Assembly (NCBI GenBank): GCA_043228905.1
Contig: JBHGNT010000012.1
Span: 13,082,001 to 13,146,000 of the forward strand
From: Azolla caroliniana
Taxonomy: Eukaryota; Polypodiophyta
Reading direction: 5' to 3'
DNA: 64,000 nt
In this document: positions 43,634-54,186 of the stretch, in pieces
Position numbering within the stretch: the first letter of the stretch is position 1
Layout of the letters: each line of letters starts with the position of its first letter
Notes under the pieces: model-generated
The model's database searches: none
What the model was told of the DNA's origin: nothing
The model's input: only the letters and a program-made list of their open reading frames with translations
Made by a program: the position numbers and the translations under genes

Positions 43634-44404
43634 ACTGCGATGAGAAGCGGTTCTGACAAATCGTTGGAAGCCTTATATATTTGACAATCACCCGACCCGA
43701 CATCAGTTATCCGGTCGGCGTGATCAGCCAATATATGCAGAAGCTGACCGTGGAGCACCTTCTGTGTGCGCATCGAATTTTGCGATATGTGAGCGGCACA
43801 AAGGAATGGGGACTGTTATACCAGCATGGTATAACCGAAGAGCTATTCGGCTACACTGATGCCGACTGGGCCGGCGATGCTTCGGATCGCCGATCCACCT
43901 CCGGCTATATGTTTTCCCTTGGTAGTGCGGTTGTTGCGTGGAGCAGCAAAAAGCAGCCAACAATGGCCCTTTCGAGCACTGAGGCTGAATACTAGGGCAC
44001 TACCATTGCCACTTGTGAAGCCATTTGGCTTCGACGACTGCTGTAAAACTTGCAGATCGAGGTACCGACCCCGATCCTGATCTACTGTGACAACATCAGC
44101 AGCATGCAACTCGCCAAGAACCCTGTATTCCATGCTCACACAAAGCACATAGAGGTGCACTACCACTTTCGTGCATGAGCGTGTCTTGAGTGGTGAAGTC
44201 GAACTTCGGTATGTTCATATGGATCGGCAAGTTGCCGACATCTTCACCAAACCGCTCGGATCGGACAAGTTGCAGCCCTGCACCGAAATGCTTGGTGTTC
44301 AGCATCTCGACGTGCCACACTTGAGGGGGAGAACGGGCAAAGGCAAAGAAACTGCCGATTGCGCCGGTGAGACAAAGAGAGAAGGCACAAAAACTCTATT
44401 TTGA
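43634..44404 (+). pseudogene. Copia RNase H fragment, right of Z
   Basis: Continues the RT frame after the duplicated ACTGC: a TGA, then QIVGSLIYLTITRPDISYPV, FGYTDADWAGDASDRRSTSG, AWSSKKQPTMALSSTEAEY, a stop near 43995, then KHIEVHYHFRA and DRQVADIFTKPLGSDKLQ to a stop at 44402. This is the RNase H end of a copia-2-like gene. A purine run GAGGGGGAGAA lies at about 44324-44334. Confidence 0.87.
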
Positions 44405-44682
44405 AAATAACAATTCTCTGTAATGCTCTGTACATCGTATGTGTTCAGTGAACACTTTTATACAAGTCCATATGGACTAACAGAAGTACGGTGTACTTCA
44501 ATGCTCACACAGGCGTCTGACACTAACTATGAGACATTAACTACCTAGTAGTCTAGGCTGCTACTAGGCTTTTGGTTACTGATGGATTCGGCTAACCGGC
44601 TCCCTAGCTCACCGGCTTACCGATCTAGCTCATCCTTTCGGATGCCGATCCGGATCCGGTTGAGCTTGCCGCTCAACAAATC
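44405..44682 (-). repeat. Copia-2-type LTR, inverted and partial
   Basis: The right end reads CTTGCCGCTCAACA, the reverse complement of the copia-2 LTR start. The middle (TTTTATACAAGTCC, AGAAGTACGGTGTACTTCAA, CTACCTAGTAGTCTA) is the reverse complement of 20190-20300. The LTR therefore points against the coding fragment beside it. Confidence 0.8.
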
Positions 44683-44935
44683 AAATAGCGGTTTATTAAT
44701 GAAAGTGTTGTTGTTTTACCTCTTGTTTAATCTTTGAAGCTTTGGTTAATTACCGTTATGTGCATAATAGAATCTATTTTACGCATGTATTACGATCCTT
44801 AACCACACCGGTTAGTAACCGGTTAGGAATACGTTTGTATCACGGTCTACGCCTACCCCATTTGCACCACCCCTTTGGTGAAGTGTCCTAGAGGGACACT
44901 CTGTGTTAGGGTCAGTCCTGCCCCAAGGAGTAGGT
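44683..44935. other. Unassigned AT-rich sequence
   Basis: No gene, repeat copy or known motif seen. It contains a short inverted repeat ACCGGTTAGTAACCGGT (44808-44824) and GTGTCCTAGAGGGACAC. Confidence 0.5.
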
Positions 44936-45244
44936 TCAACGTTAAGGGGAGGGAAGAGAGAGAGGGAGAGAGAGATGACAAGAGAGAGATTGAGAGAGAA
45001 ATGGTTATTGTATTCATTCATTCCCCATAAGGGGTTAAATAGGTACACAAGGGTAGATACACAAGGGTGCAAGCCCCTTGGGCATTCACACCTAACCACT
45101 CACTCACACCTCTTTGTATCCACCACACTCACACTTACATTCACACTCATAATCATATAACATTACACATACATATCAACACATTACATCTTTCACCCTC
45201 ACTTATCACAGTTATCAATCTCCTGTACATCTCATACGGTAACA
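44936..45244 (-). repeat. ~300-bp direct repeat, left copy (LTR-like)
   Basis: From GGTTCAACGTTAAGGGGAGG to ATACGGTAACA, matching 47089-47380 apart from small changes and a 32-bp indel. Read on the minus strand it starts TGTTACCGTATGAG and has a TATTTAA box near 45039, so it may be an LTR. Confidence 0.65.
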
Positions 45245-47088
45245 CAACATGGCACGCCCGTGGGAGAGTGCCTTGCACGTCAATCCCACATGCCTTGATC
45301 ATAATCTTTCTTCGACCGGAACTTCATCGGTCCTCTCAACGATCGACTCCCTCGATCGGAGCGCTTGACTCTAACATCTTTGTCGGTCAACGAATCTTCA
45401 TTGACACGAACATTCTCGTTCTGTTGTTCATGAACTTTGGTAACATCAATGATCGACTCCCTCAATCGGAACGCTTGACTCGAACATCTCCGTCGGTCAG
45501 TGTGTATGTGTGTTCTTCTTTGTATCTTGTGAGTCGCGCGTGGATCGCATCCATTTCTTTTAGGTTCATGAGTTTTTCAAATTCCGTAGGTGCCCTTTAA
45601 TTTTTTAAATTTTAATTTTGTACCCTTATGTTTATGAAATCTGTTCGTTATACCCTCATGTATCTAGAATTCCAATAATGCCCTTAGGTTTGTTTTTTGA
45701 AATTTCTTGGATGTCCTCAGTTTCTAAATTCCTAGGATGTTGTCTTTTTCCCTCCCTCTTTTTAGTTTCGTCTTCTTTCTTTCCTCATTTTTTTTCTTTT
45801 CGTGTCTGCCGGTCTTTTTCTGCCTACCTGTGTCATATTATGATTTCTTCTTCTTTTCCTCTGTCTTTCTCTTTGACTCCATCTTCTTGTCTATCTATCT
45901 CTCTCTGGCCACTCCGACCACTGTTGTCGTCCTTGTCTAGCCGTCTCCATTTTCCATGGTTGTGTATTTCGGTTGTCATCCCCATCGTTGTCTGGATGTC
46001 ATACCGGCATTTGTCCGGCCATTGGCTGTTGTTTAGCCACTATCTAGCCACTCCAACCGCTCCAACTGTTGTCTGGCTGCTCTTCAGCCGTTGTACGGCC
46101 ATCCCGACTACTCTTCAGCCATTATCTGGCCATTCCGACCGCACTCCGGCCACTCTGACTGTTGGTTCGTTTTTCTGGCCATTGTTCATTTTTTCCACCA
46201 CCCTTTCTCTTTGTCACCATCATCTCTAGCGGACACTTCGTTTTTCCGTCTTGTTGTCCGGTCCTCCTTGTTCTTCTTTGGTGTTCTCTCGTCTCCTTCT
46301 ATTTGTTGTTGATGATTTTAGCAATGGTGACCCTAATGATTATGATTACAACGAAGAATGACCGCACATTCTAATTCCTTCATATGCATCATCTTGGAGA
46401 TCATGGTTTATGAACAAACGATGCTTATTATGAATCATGCTCACATGTGTTATGGCGGTTAATGTAGGTGTTAATATCAAGGTTAGTATAAGGGCTAGAG
46501 GCACACACTTAGGGTTAGTACACAAAGAGTTTGGGCTAAACTTATAAGGCCCATGGGTGTAGGAGAAACTAGGACTAGGGTATCTAGTGCAAGGAATGGT
46601 AGAGGAGTTAGGGTTAGTAAAACAGGAACAGAAAATGGGGTTAGGGTTACAGGAGTAGTGATTATCCAAAGACCAAAAATGATGATAATGATGATGATAA
46701 TGCTCGGAGACATCATCAATCTACCATCTTCATCATTTCTCGCACATTTCTTGTACATTGTCGGTTTGATTTCTTGCTCTCTCACACATACTTCTACCGC
46801 ATATCATTCCGTGAGTTCCTCTCGCACATCATACTGTTGTGGATCATTCATCGACTCCATCTCCAAAGGGAAGTCGCCTTAGTGGTCGCCAAAAGGTGTT
46901 GTACGTTTTAGGGTTAGGGTTAGGGTTAATGGTAATAATGAATATCGATGACGAAGATAGACATGGTGTAATAATGAAGATGATGGAGAGTATGATGGTG
47001 AGAGAGATCATGAAGATGTTGACAAGCATTGAGAAGCATTGCGGGGTGGGGGGTGGTGCCTAGAATGGCTCCAGCCCCCCTCCCAAGG
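45245..47088. other. Low-complexity region between the direct repeats
   Basis: 45250-45500 has two copies of GATCGACTCCCT..AATCGGA..GCTTGACTC. 45570-46330 is pyrimidine-rich and holds a short-unit repeat (CCATTCCGACCAC...TCTGGCCA) around 45905-46160; the open frame 45618-46229 there is Ser/Leu-rich and follows from the base bias. 46320-46900 has degenerate GGGTTAG words. No retrotransposon domain seen, so if the flanks are LTRs the element is non-autonomous. Confidence 0.55.
46906..46929 (+). repeat. Short interstitial telomere-like repeat
   Basis: TTTTAGGGTTAGGGTTAGGG followed by TTAA: three tandem TTAGGG units, with more scattered TTAGGGTTA words at 46500-46650. Confidence 0.7.
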
Positions 47089-47380
47089 GGGTTCAACATT
47101 AAGGGGAGGGAAGAGAGAGAGGGAGAGAGAGATGACAAGAGAGAGATTGAGAGAGAAATGGTTATTGTATACATTCATTCCCCATAAGGGGTTAAATAGG
47201 TACAAAAGGGTAGATACACTAGGGTGCAAGCCCCTTGGGCATTCACATCTAACCACTCACTCACACATCTTTGTATCCACCACACTCACACTTACATTCA
47301 CACTCATAATCATATAACATTACATCTTTCACCCTCACTTATCACAGTTATCAATCACTCGCACATCTCGTATGGTAACA
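47089..47380 (-). repeat. ~300-bp direct repeat, right copy (LTR-like)
   Basis: Second copy of 44936-45244, same orientation. It ends GGTAACA at 47380, where chromovirus leader sequence begins. Confidence 0.65.
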
Positions 47381-47977
47381 GTTTCGGTGCCCAAACATGT
47401 GGTTTCGGCTCTTTAAGTCCTATTACGAGGACCCCGAAGTGTGCTTAGACCTCAATTCTAAACATGTGTTATAGTCATATGTATCAACGATGTTGTATGG
47501 TCTTGGGCATATTTGAACTCGAGACCTCCAGAACAAATGCATTAAACACTTGAGCCAACCAAGTAGGTTGCTCTTCTTGACTATTTAATATTTAATGCGT
47601 ATAAGACATATGCGAGGCATTTGCCCATATATGTCCTTTTAAAAGAAACATGTATGTCAAGAGTCCTTATTTCCCCCTTGTTTACCACAAACTTTGTTGG
47701 TACATTACCTAACCTCAAGTCTCGTAATTACAATGGCATACGCCAAAGTGCAACCTAATGGTCAAGCAAATGAGCCCTCTTTTCGTAGTAGGCCCATGTG
47801 GCCCATCACATGGTTACGTCATTATGAATGCCTTTCGTAAGAATGATCTCATGGTGGCATCGTATCCATGTAATGAGGGAGGGATGTTCGATATGTGTGT
47901 CATAAGAGCGACCTCACATAAACTGGGTCAAGCCCTACATTCTCAACACCATTGTGGCTAAGATTGTTTCATTACAT
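47381..47977 (-). other. Chromovirus N leader-like piece, left of Y
   Basis: Diverged copy of the chromovirus leader (compare 37965-38545), minus orientation, including the tRNA-like relic near 47510. It stops at ATTACAT, and its continuation is found at 61521 on the other side of Y. Confidence 0.75.
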
Positions 47978-48569
47978 TGTCGTGGAGAAAACCGTCCCTA
48001 GGAGGAATCAGTGGATAGTGTGCGTGAACCGGCCCTTACACACGGGCACATGTTTTGATATATTTACATACATGGTTAAGTACAGGTTGGCAATATAATT
48101 ATCCTGGGTAGCACGAATTCTTTAACTAGAGAATAACAATGATTTAACAGTCGGTAAACGGCTCTCTCTCCTTGTGCTATAAAAGGAGGGGGAAAGAGCT
48201 GAGTAAGCATCATGCGTTTTGAGAGGACGAAGTGCTGTCGAACTGGGTACTGAGCTCTCTCCTCCACCATCGTTGTTGCAGGGTTTCTTTTTTGGGTTAG
48301 GTTGGCTGCCTCTGCTGCGTGAAAGCCCGCGTGCTTCCGGTAGAGGCTCCACCATGTACTAGTGCGTGTGTTTGTTTGTGTTGAGTCTGTCACCGGCTTG
48401 CCGGTTGTAACATTGCAAGTTGTAATCTATATTGTTATTGGAATTAATTCTTTTGTGTCTGTCTCTCTGTGTTTCTGCGAATCTCTCTTTCTCCTCTCTG
48501 TCACGCTCCTCAGTTCAGGGCCCCTGCGGACTTGCCTTATTTCATACGCGTGAGCGTAACAACACGACA
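47978..48569 (+). repeat. Y 5' LTR
   Basis: 592 bp, TG...CA. TATAAAAG at 48178-48185. Matches 60929-61520 with scattered substitutions. Confidence 0.92.
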
Positions 48570-48575
48570 TTAATT

Positions 48576-48592
48576 TGGTGAACCTGACGTGA
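48576..48592 (+). other. Y primer binding site (candidate)
   Basis: TGGTGAACCTGACGTGA six bases after the LTR. It begins with TGG, as a site for a tRNA CCA end should; the tRNA is not assigned. Confidence 0.55.
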
Positions 48593-48616
48593 ATTAAGGC
48601 GGTAGAGGAATAAAAA

Positions 48617-50275
48617 ATGAGGGGATCAGAGCTCGTCGAAGCCATGGTGACAGCAGTCGATTGGGTAGTAAGTGCTCGCGAGGGCACGGGCGCCCTCGAC
48701 AGGGCCATCGAAGCAATTGTCGGCACAATAGGCCAGTTCGATGAGAAGGACGCCACGAGTTATTTGGTGGCCTACCGGGCTGAAATGGTGATGAGGGACA
48801 TCTCGGAGGAGAGGCGTCTGGTTGGGTTCCCTTGGGTAGCGACACCGAGCATCCACGCATAGGTGCTCGAGGTGCAGGCTGGATGCCGGACCTGGGGGGA
48901 ATTCGAAGCGTGGCTCCTCGAACGGTACGGGCTTGATGACACGCTTCGGTTGTCAAAGCAGGACTTTATGGATTGGGTGGAGACCCCGGGAAAGGGGAGG
49001 AATGCGTCGGCGCTCCTCTGGAAATTTGAGGAACACTTCGCACGCCTCTCAGCAATGGACAAGACCGTACTGGACACGAGCCGGGTCCTTTTATTCGTCA
49101 AAGCTGTGGACGTGCGGGATCGGGAGCAAGTGGGTCTCTTGTTGGAGACAGACGATGGGCTGACGACCGACTAGGCCGTGGTAAAAGGGGTCTGTGGCCG
49201 TTTCGACAAACAGCGTGAGTGGTTCGACAAGGGCTCGTCGGGGGCAGGAGCGGTTGCGGCAAGAAACCTCGAGGGACCCCCGCCGGCGCGCAAGGAGGAA
49301 ACTCAGGATAGGCTTGAGACAGGCACGTCCAGTGTGGTCAAGGGCCCGTCCGACGGAGCGGCTTTGGAAGAACTGAGACAGATGGTACGAGACCTCTAGA
49401 TTGCACGGAGGGACGGCGGCGAGCAGTCTCGCGACCGAAGGCCTTCGGGTGGGCATCAATGTTTGTGGTGTGACTAAGTCGGTCACGTCCGGAAGGACTT
49501 CGTGGACTTCGCGGAAGCAATAAGGGCTAATGTGGTATACCTATGGAACGGGAGGGTGCACGCTAGCGAGACCCAGAGAGGCCTGGAGCTGAATATCGGA
49601 CGGGGAGGGATGATGACGCTGATGGAAGAAGCGGCGGCGTGCCACATAGAGACCATCCACTACTCGGCGTCGGTAGGAATCTGGGTCGGGAGTGACAAAG
49701 GCCGAAAGACAAAAGACTCCGGGTTCTAGCCGGTGGTGTTAGAAGGCCTCGCCGGCATGCGGTTGAGAAGGGAGGAAGTGGACCGTGCGGAAAGACGGGT
49801 CCGGGAGGTCATCGGGTGGAGCGATCCGGTCAAAGAAAAGACCAGCTTTGTGGAAGTCACGTGCCAGAACTACGAAGTTCTGGTAGAAGACAAGCATGTG
49901 GGAAAAGCCGGAGGGCCCGGACCCTCACAACAGTACGAGACCCGATCCGGGCCAAAGCAGAATGACGTCGGTGCTGCCAGCACACCGGATAAAGCAAAGA
50001 AAGCCGGTTACCGATTGAGTACCAAGATAGAAAGAACGACAGACCTGCGGAAGGTCCTTGAGGAACGGATCCTCGATAGCAAGGTGGAGTTGTCGCTGAG
50101 GGAAGTGCTTGGGATCGCCAAGAAAGAATTCCATGACTCCATCGTGGACTTGGTGAAGCGAAAAAGGCTTTCGACGGAGCCGGAGACGGAGAAGTCGGTG
50201 GAGGTGCAAACAACACACCTAGAAGACATGGCCCTAGAAGACGAGTTGGCAGAAAGTCACTATTCAAAGCTGTAG
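48617..50275 (+). pseudogene. Y gag
   Basis: ATG 48617 starts MRGSELVEAMVTAVDW. One frame runs for about 550 codons with stops near 48860, 49172, 49397, 49478 and 49727. The capsid-like part has WGEFEAWLLERYGLDDTLRL and ALLWKFEEHFARLSAMDK. The zinc knuckle CLWCD(stop)VGHVRKDF has lost its middle codon and last Cys. The end has a conserved-looking stretch (LSLREVLGIAKKEFHDSIVD) before protease. Gag of the same lineage as the RT downstream. Confidence 0.75.
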
Positions 50276-50847
50276 TGGGCAAGACCCATTATGGAGACCC
50301 CGGTTAGGATCGGGGACGTCCAGGAGCCGGCGGTGGCATTGGTGGACCACAGTTTGGAAATCAACCTAATGTCTATGGACTTCTACAAGAAGGGCAAGTG
50401 GCCGATCAACACCAAGCACGGTGGAAAATACGAGCAATGACACGCGCCACAGAGGAGCTACATGAGGCATGCCCGAATGTACGGGTAAAAATTGGTGATG
50501 ATGAGATTGACCAGCATTTCTTCGTGTAGGAGACATCCTCGCATCCAATGATACTCAGAAAACCGTACATTACGACAGCATGCATGGAGACAAAGGTGCT
50601 AGATAACAGTTCGGTGTGTGCGCGTGTGAAGAGCCAAGATGGGAGACACTTCGTCCAATTTCTGACGGAGCGACCGAACCATGAGCGCAAGAGGGCTATC
50701 AAGGCCTGGGGCCGAGATAGTCCGGACTCCCCAGAAACACCCCACACGTGTATCATAGCAAGGAAGCCTTGTACGATAGATAGGAAATTTTGGTTCTTCG
50801 ACAACGGAGGCTGTACGATAACCGGCATTAACGGCCGGGAGAACAAA
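50276..50847 (+). pseudogene. Y protease
   Basis: AVALVDHSLEINLMSMDFYK carries an Asp-His-Ser in place of the usual Asp-Ser/Thr-Gly, followed by KKGKWPINTKHG. A frameshift near 50437 leads to VRVKIGDDEIDQHFFV, a stop near 50530 and the C-terminal part to CTITGINGRENK at 50847. There G is inserted in frame with the continuation WAEERLK after 57604. The variant active site may be natural to this lineage (Asp-His-Gly) with a Gly-to-Ser change, but that is inference. Confidence 0.65.
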
Positions 50848-51413
50848 TATTACGATCATGACCATTTAATATCCGATGGTGAGAATTTACCGTAGTATTC
50901 TATACACGTGGATAAGTGTGAGGGTTAAACGAGAGTGTAAAGAAGGGGAGGATTACATTTAATCCTCGGGATTGAGACAACCCATTAGGTCAAGTGTGAA
51001 CTTGCCTGGGGGCCTTGGGTATCGCTATAAATAAGAGGCCTAGCTACCCTCATTTGATCATCTTTTTGACTACATCGAGACTCTGCTCTTGTCGTGGGTC
51101 AACTCTTGTAGCGAGCGCACCAGCACCATGTACAACTCGACGCCACGGCGGTGGTATGGGACGCCGATCGAGCCTCGAGTCCATCTAGATCCCTTCGCTC
51201 GGGGGTGGTCAACTCTTGTAGCGAGCGCGCCAGCACCAGGTACGACTCGACGCCACGACGGTGGTATGGGACGCCGATCGAGGCTCGAGTCTGTCTCGAT
51301 CCCTTCGCTCGGGGGTGGTCGGGTGGATCGGCACCCTTCTCTCTCTTTCTCCTTTCTATCTATCATTACTTTATCCTTATCTTAAGCTTACTTTAGTACC
51401 TAGATCTCTAATA
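50848..51413 (+). repeat. G 5' LTR with internal duplication
   Basis: 566 bp against 455 in the 3' LTR. The excess is a tandem duplication with a 110-bp period (TCAACTCTTGTAGCGAG at 51099 and 51209). Starts TATTACGATC, a changed TGTTACGAGC. TATAAATA at 51026-51033. Confidence 0.9.
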
Positions 51414-53105
51414 TTTGGTATCAGATTTATGTACTAATGTTTCTTTGTTTTTCATTTGTCTTTTGATTGATGCTGATCGATCGATGTGCGGTCAGCCTTG
51501 ATCCAGACAACGATCAACAAAGAACTTCGGTAACTCTTTCCATAATTTTGTTTTTCTATTCTCTCTTCTCCCATCTAATCCTGTGTTTAGTTTATATGTC
51601 ATTTTTTTATATTAACTCAATGATGTTGTAGTCGTCTTTAATTAATTATCTAAAACGTTTACATATGTGCACGAGGTCAAAACCTCGTTTGACATATTAA
51701 TAATATGTGATGAGTGTCGTATGCGTACGAGGTTAATACGTCAATTACGTATTACGTTCACGAACATATGTTACGTATGCGTATGAGTTTAATACCTTGA
51801 TTTGTTGTAATCTATATGCGGTTGGTCTCGTATGCGTAAGAGGTCAATACCTCAATTGCGTATTACGATGATCTCTTATTTGTGGATGTTTCGTGTGCGT
51901 AGAGGTATATACCTCGATTACGTATCTCGATCACATCATTTGTGGCTATTTAATATAACGATATGTTTAATATAGGCATATGTGGTCACGTATATACGTA
52001 TTTGATCGTATATATGTCATAAGTAAACATATGTGTATATTCGTTATTACGTGATTATATCGAAAGTTGTCCTTGTCGGGAAAAGGATGTTGGTGGCCAT
52101 CCTCACATTTTTGTGAGAATGGCGTTGTCACCATCCCTTTTTCAACAATTTTTTATTGTTGACAACCCCATTGATGACCTCGATTTCGTTACGTAAAGAA
52201 ACGCCAATAGCCATAATGATGTTGAGTACGTAGGGCTTGACCCACTTCAAGTGAGGTCGCTCCAATGACACACGTATCCAACATCCCTCCCTCGTTACAT
52301 GGATACGATGCCACCATAAGCTCGTTCTTACGAGAGGCATTCGTAATGACTTGACCATGTGATGGGCCACGTTGGCCTACTACAAAACGAGGGCTCATTT
52401 GGCTTGACCATTAGGTTGCAATTTGGCGTATGCCATCGTAATTACGAGACTTGAGGTTAGGTAACGTACCAACATAGTTTTGGTAAATGAGGGCGAAATA
52501 AGGACCCTTGAAATATACGTTCTTTTAAAAAAAAACATATATGATCAATTGCCTCGCATATCTCTTATACGCATCAAACATTAAGCATTTGAGAAGAGCA
52601 ACTTACTTGGTTGGCTCAAGTGTTTAATGTATTTGTTCTCGAGGTCTCGATTTCAAATATGACCAAGACCATACAACATGCTTGATACATATGACTATAA
52701 CACATGTTTAGACTTGAGGTCTAAGTGCACCTCGGGGTCCTCGTAATAGGACTTAAAGAGCCGAAACCACATATGTGGGCATCGAAACATAGTTTATTGT
52801 TAACATTTTTTTCGTGTATAAACTATTCATGACGCGAACATACATGGTTGAGCCTCGGGGAGCCACCATGAAAAAATCGATATAGAGATCAGGGAAAGAC
52901 ATTAAATTGTCACCCCCATGGTTTTTAAAACACCTTTGTGTTACCATAGTAACCTGCTCTTCAACCTCATCTCATACGTCTAGAGGGGTATTGACGTGAG
53001 ATAATGATATCGATTAATGCTCGCCCATGATATGTTTACATCACGACATGATGTTATGACTATATCTCTGACCTTATCCTATTTCTTTTCCAGAAATAAT
53101 CTTTA
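51414..53105 (+). other. G primer site and leader
   Basis: TTTGGTATCAGA at 51414-51425, then about 1.7 kb of leader with the palindrome array (51680-51915) and the tRNA-like relic (about 52605-52675). No credible gene. Confidence 0.82.
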
Positions 53106-53969
53106 ATGGCAGCACAAGCTTTAATGAACCTCTCTAGCAGGAAATTTTCCTCGCTAGAAGACTATGTTCACCAATGGACAATTGGTTGATAGCTTGTTTT
53201 GTCAATGGCATCCCCAATTCGAACTATCACTGGATAGTGCACGATAAGGATCCAAAATCCTTTGAAGACGTCGTTGAAATAGTTCTTCGCTATCAACGCA
53301 CTTCGAAGAAGGACCACAACAAACCCAACGAAGCACCCGGGACTAAGCAGTCGCAATTTGTTGGGAAACGCAAGACATCCAACTAATTCATGGATCGCGA
53401 TTGTAAGCGACAACATCCTTTTTGCGTATTCTGCAAAAAGAAGGGTCATACAAAAGATCAATGTCGAAAGCTCCAACGGAAAGAGCACGACAACAAAGTT
53501 AAAGCTACAGACCATAAAGGTCAGATTCCTAATGTCCTTCTGGTCTATACACATCATTTAAGTAATTGTCAATGTTCTTTCCCTCACTATGTATTGGGTC
53601 CCAATGATTTACTACATGCAAACGGGTATATCAATGGATCTCCCGTACAATTTTTATTTAATTCGGGAAGCTCACACAATTTTGTGAATGATCGTTTGGT
53701 TCAGATATGGGGAATCCAACCAACTGTAAGTGATCACACCTACACGGTGCACATGGCTGATGGAAGAGTACAATACATCAACGGGGCGATTCATTCATTA
53801 GTAATTTCTATTGATACTTATATAGAGGAAGTAGACTTCCATGTAATGAATCTTTGTACCACCGATGTAATACTGGGTTATCCTTGGTTTTATAATAAAA
53901 ATTCTTCTTTATTTATTGATTGGGTTCGCCATTCCATTTCTTTTGTATTGAACGATTGTACGCATTTTT
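53106..53969 (+). pseudogene. G gag (deleted) and protease
   Basis: ATG 53106 is fused by deletion to the middle of gag ([15 protein letters not shown]), losing about 165 codons. A second small deletion lies near 53173. After a TAA at 53384 the zinc knuckle [14 protein letters not shown] follows. Protease reads [14 protein letters not shown], with Asn for the catalytic Asp, so it would be inactive. Confidence 0.87.
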
Positions 53970-54186
53970 GGCTATTTTATATTACGATTTCTTTTATATA
54001 TGCATATGTGGTCACGTGTATACGTATCTGATCGTATATATGTGATAATATACATATGTGTATATAAGTTATTACGTGATTTCAATATCGAATGTTTTCC
54101 TTTTTCGGGGAAAGGATCTTGGTGGCCGTCCTAACATTTTTGTAACAATGGTGTTGTCACCATCCCATTTTCAACAAATTTTTATT
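53970..54186 (+). repeat. ~217-bp leader fragment inserted between protease and RT
   Basis: Resembles the family leader (compare 51945-52165) in a diverged form: GGCTATTTTATATTACG at the left, TTCAACAAATTTTTATT at the right. It interrupts the coding frame after FVLNDCTHF. The same form with the same left join is found in N (61795 downward). Confidence 0.8.

Noticed and set aside
45618-46229. 203-codon hydrophobic frame as a membrane protein
   Set aside because: The Ser/Leu/Phe content follows from strongly pyrimidine-biased, partly tandem DNA; no start context, no similar copy, no domain.
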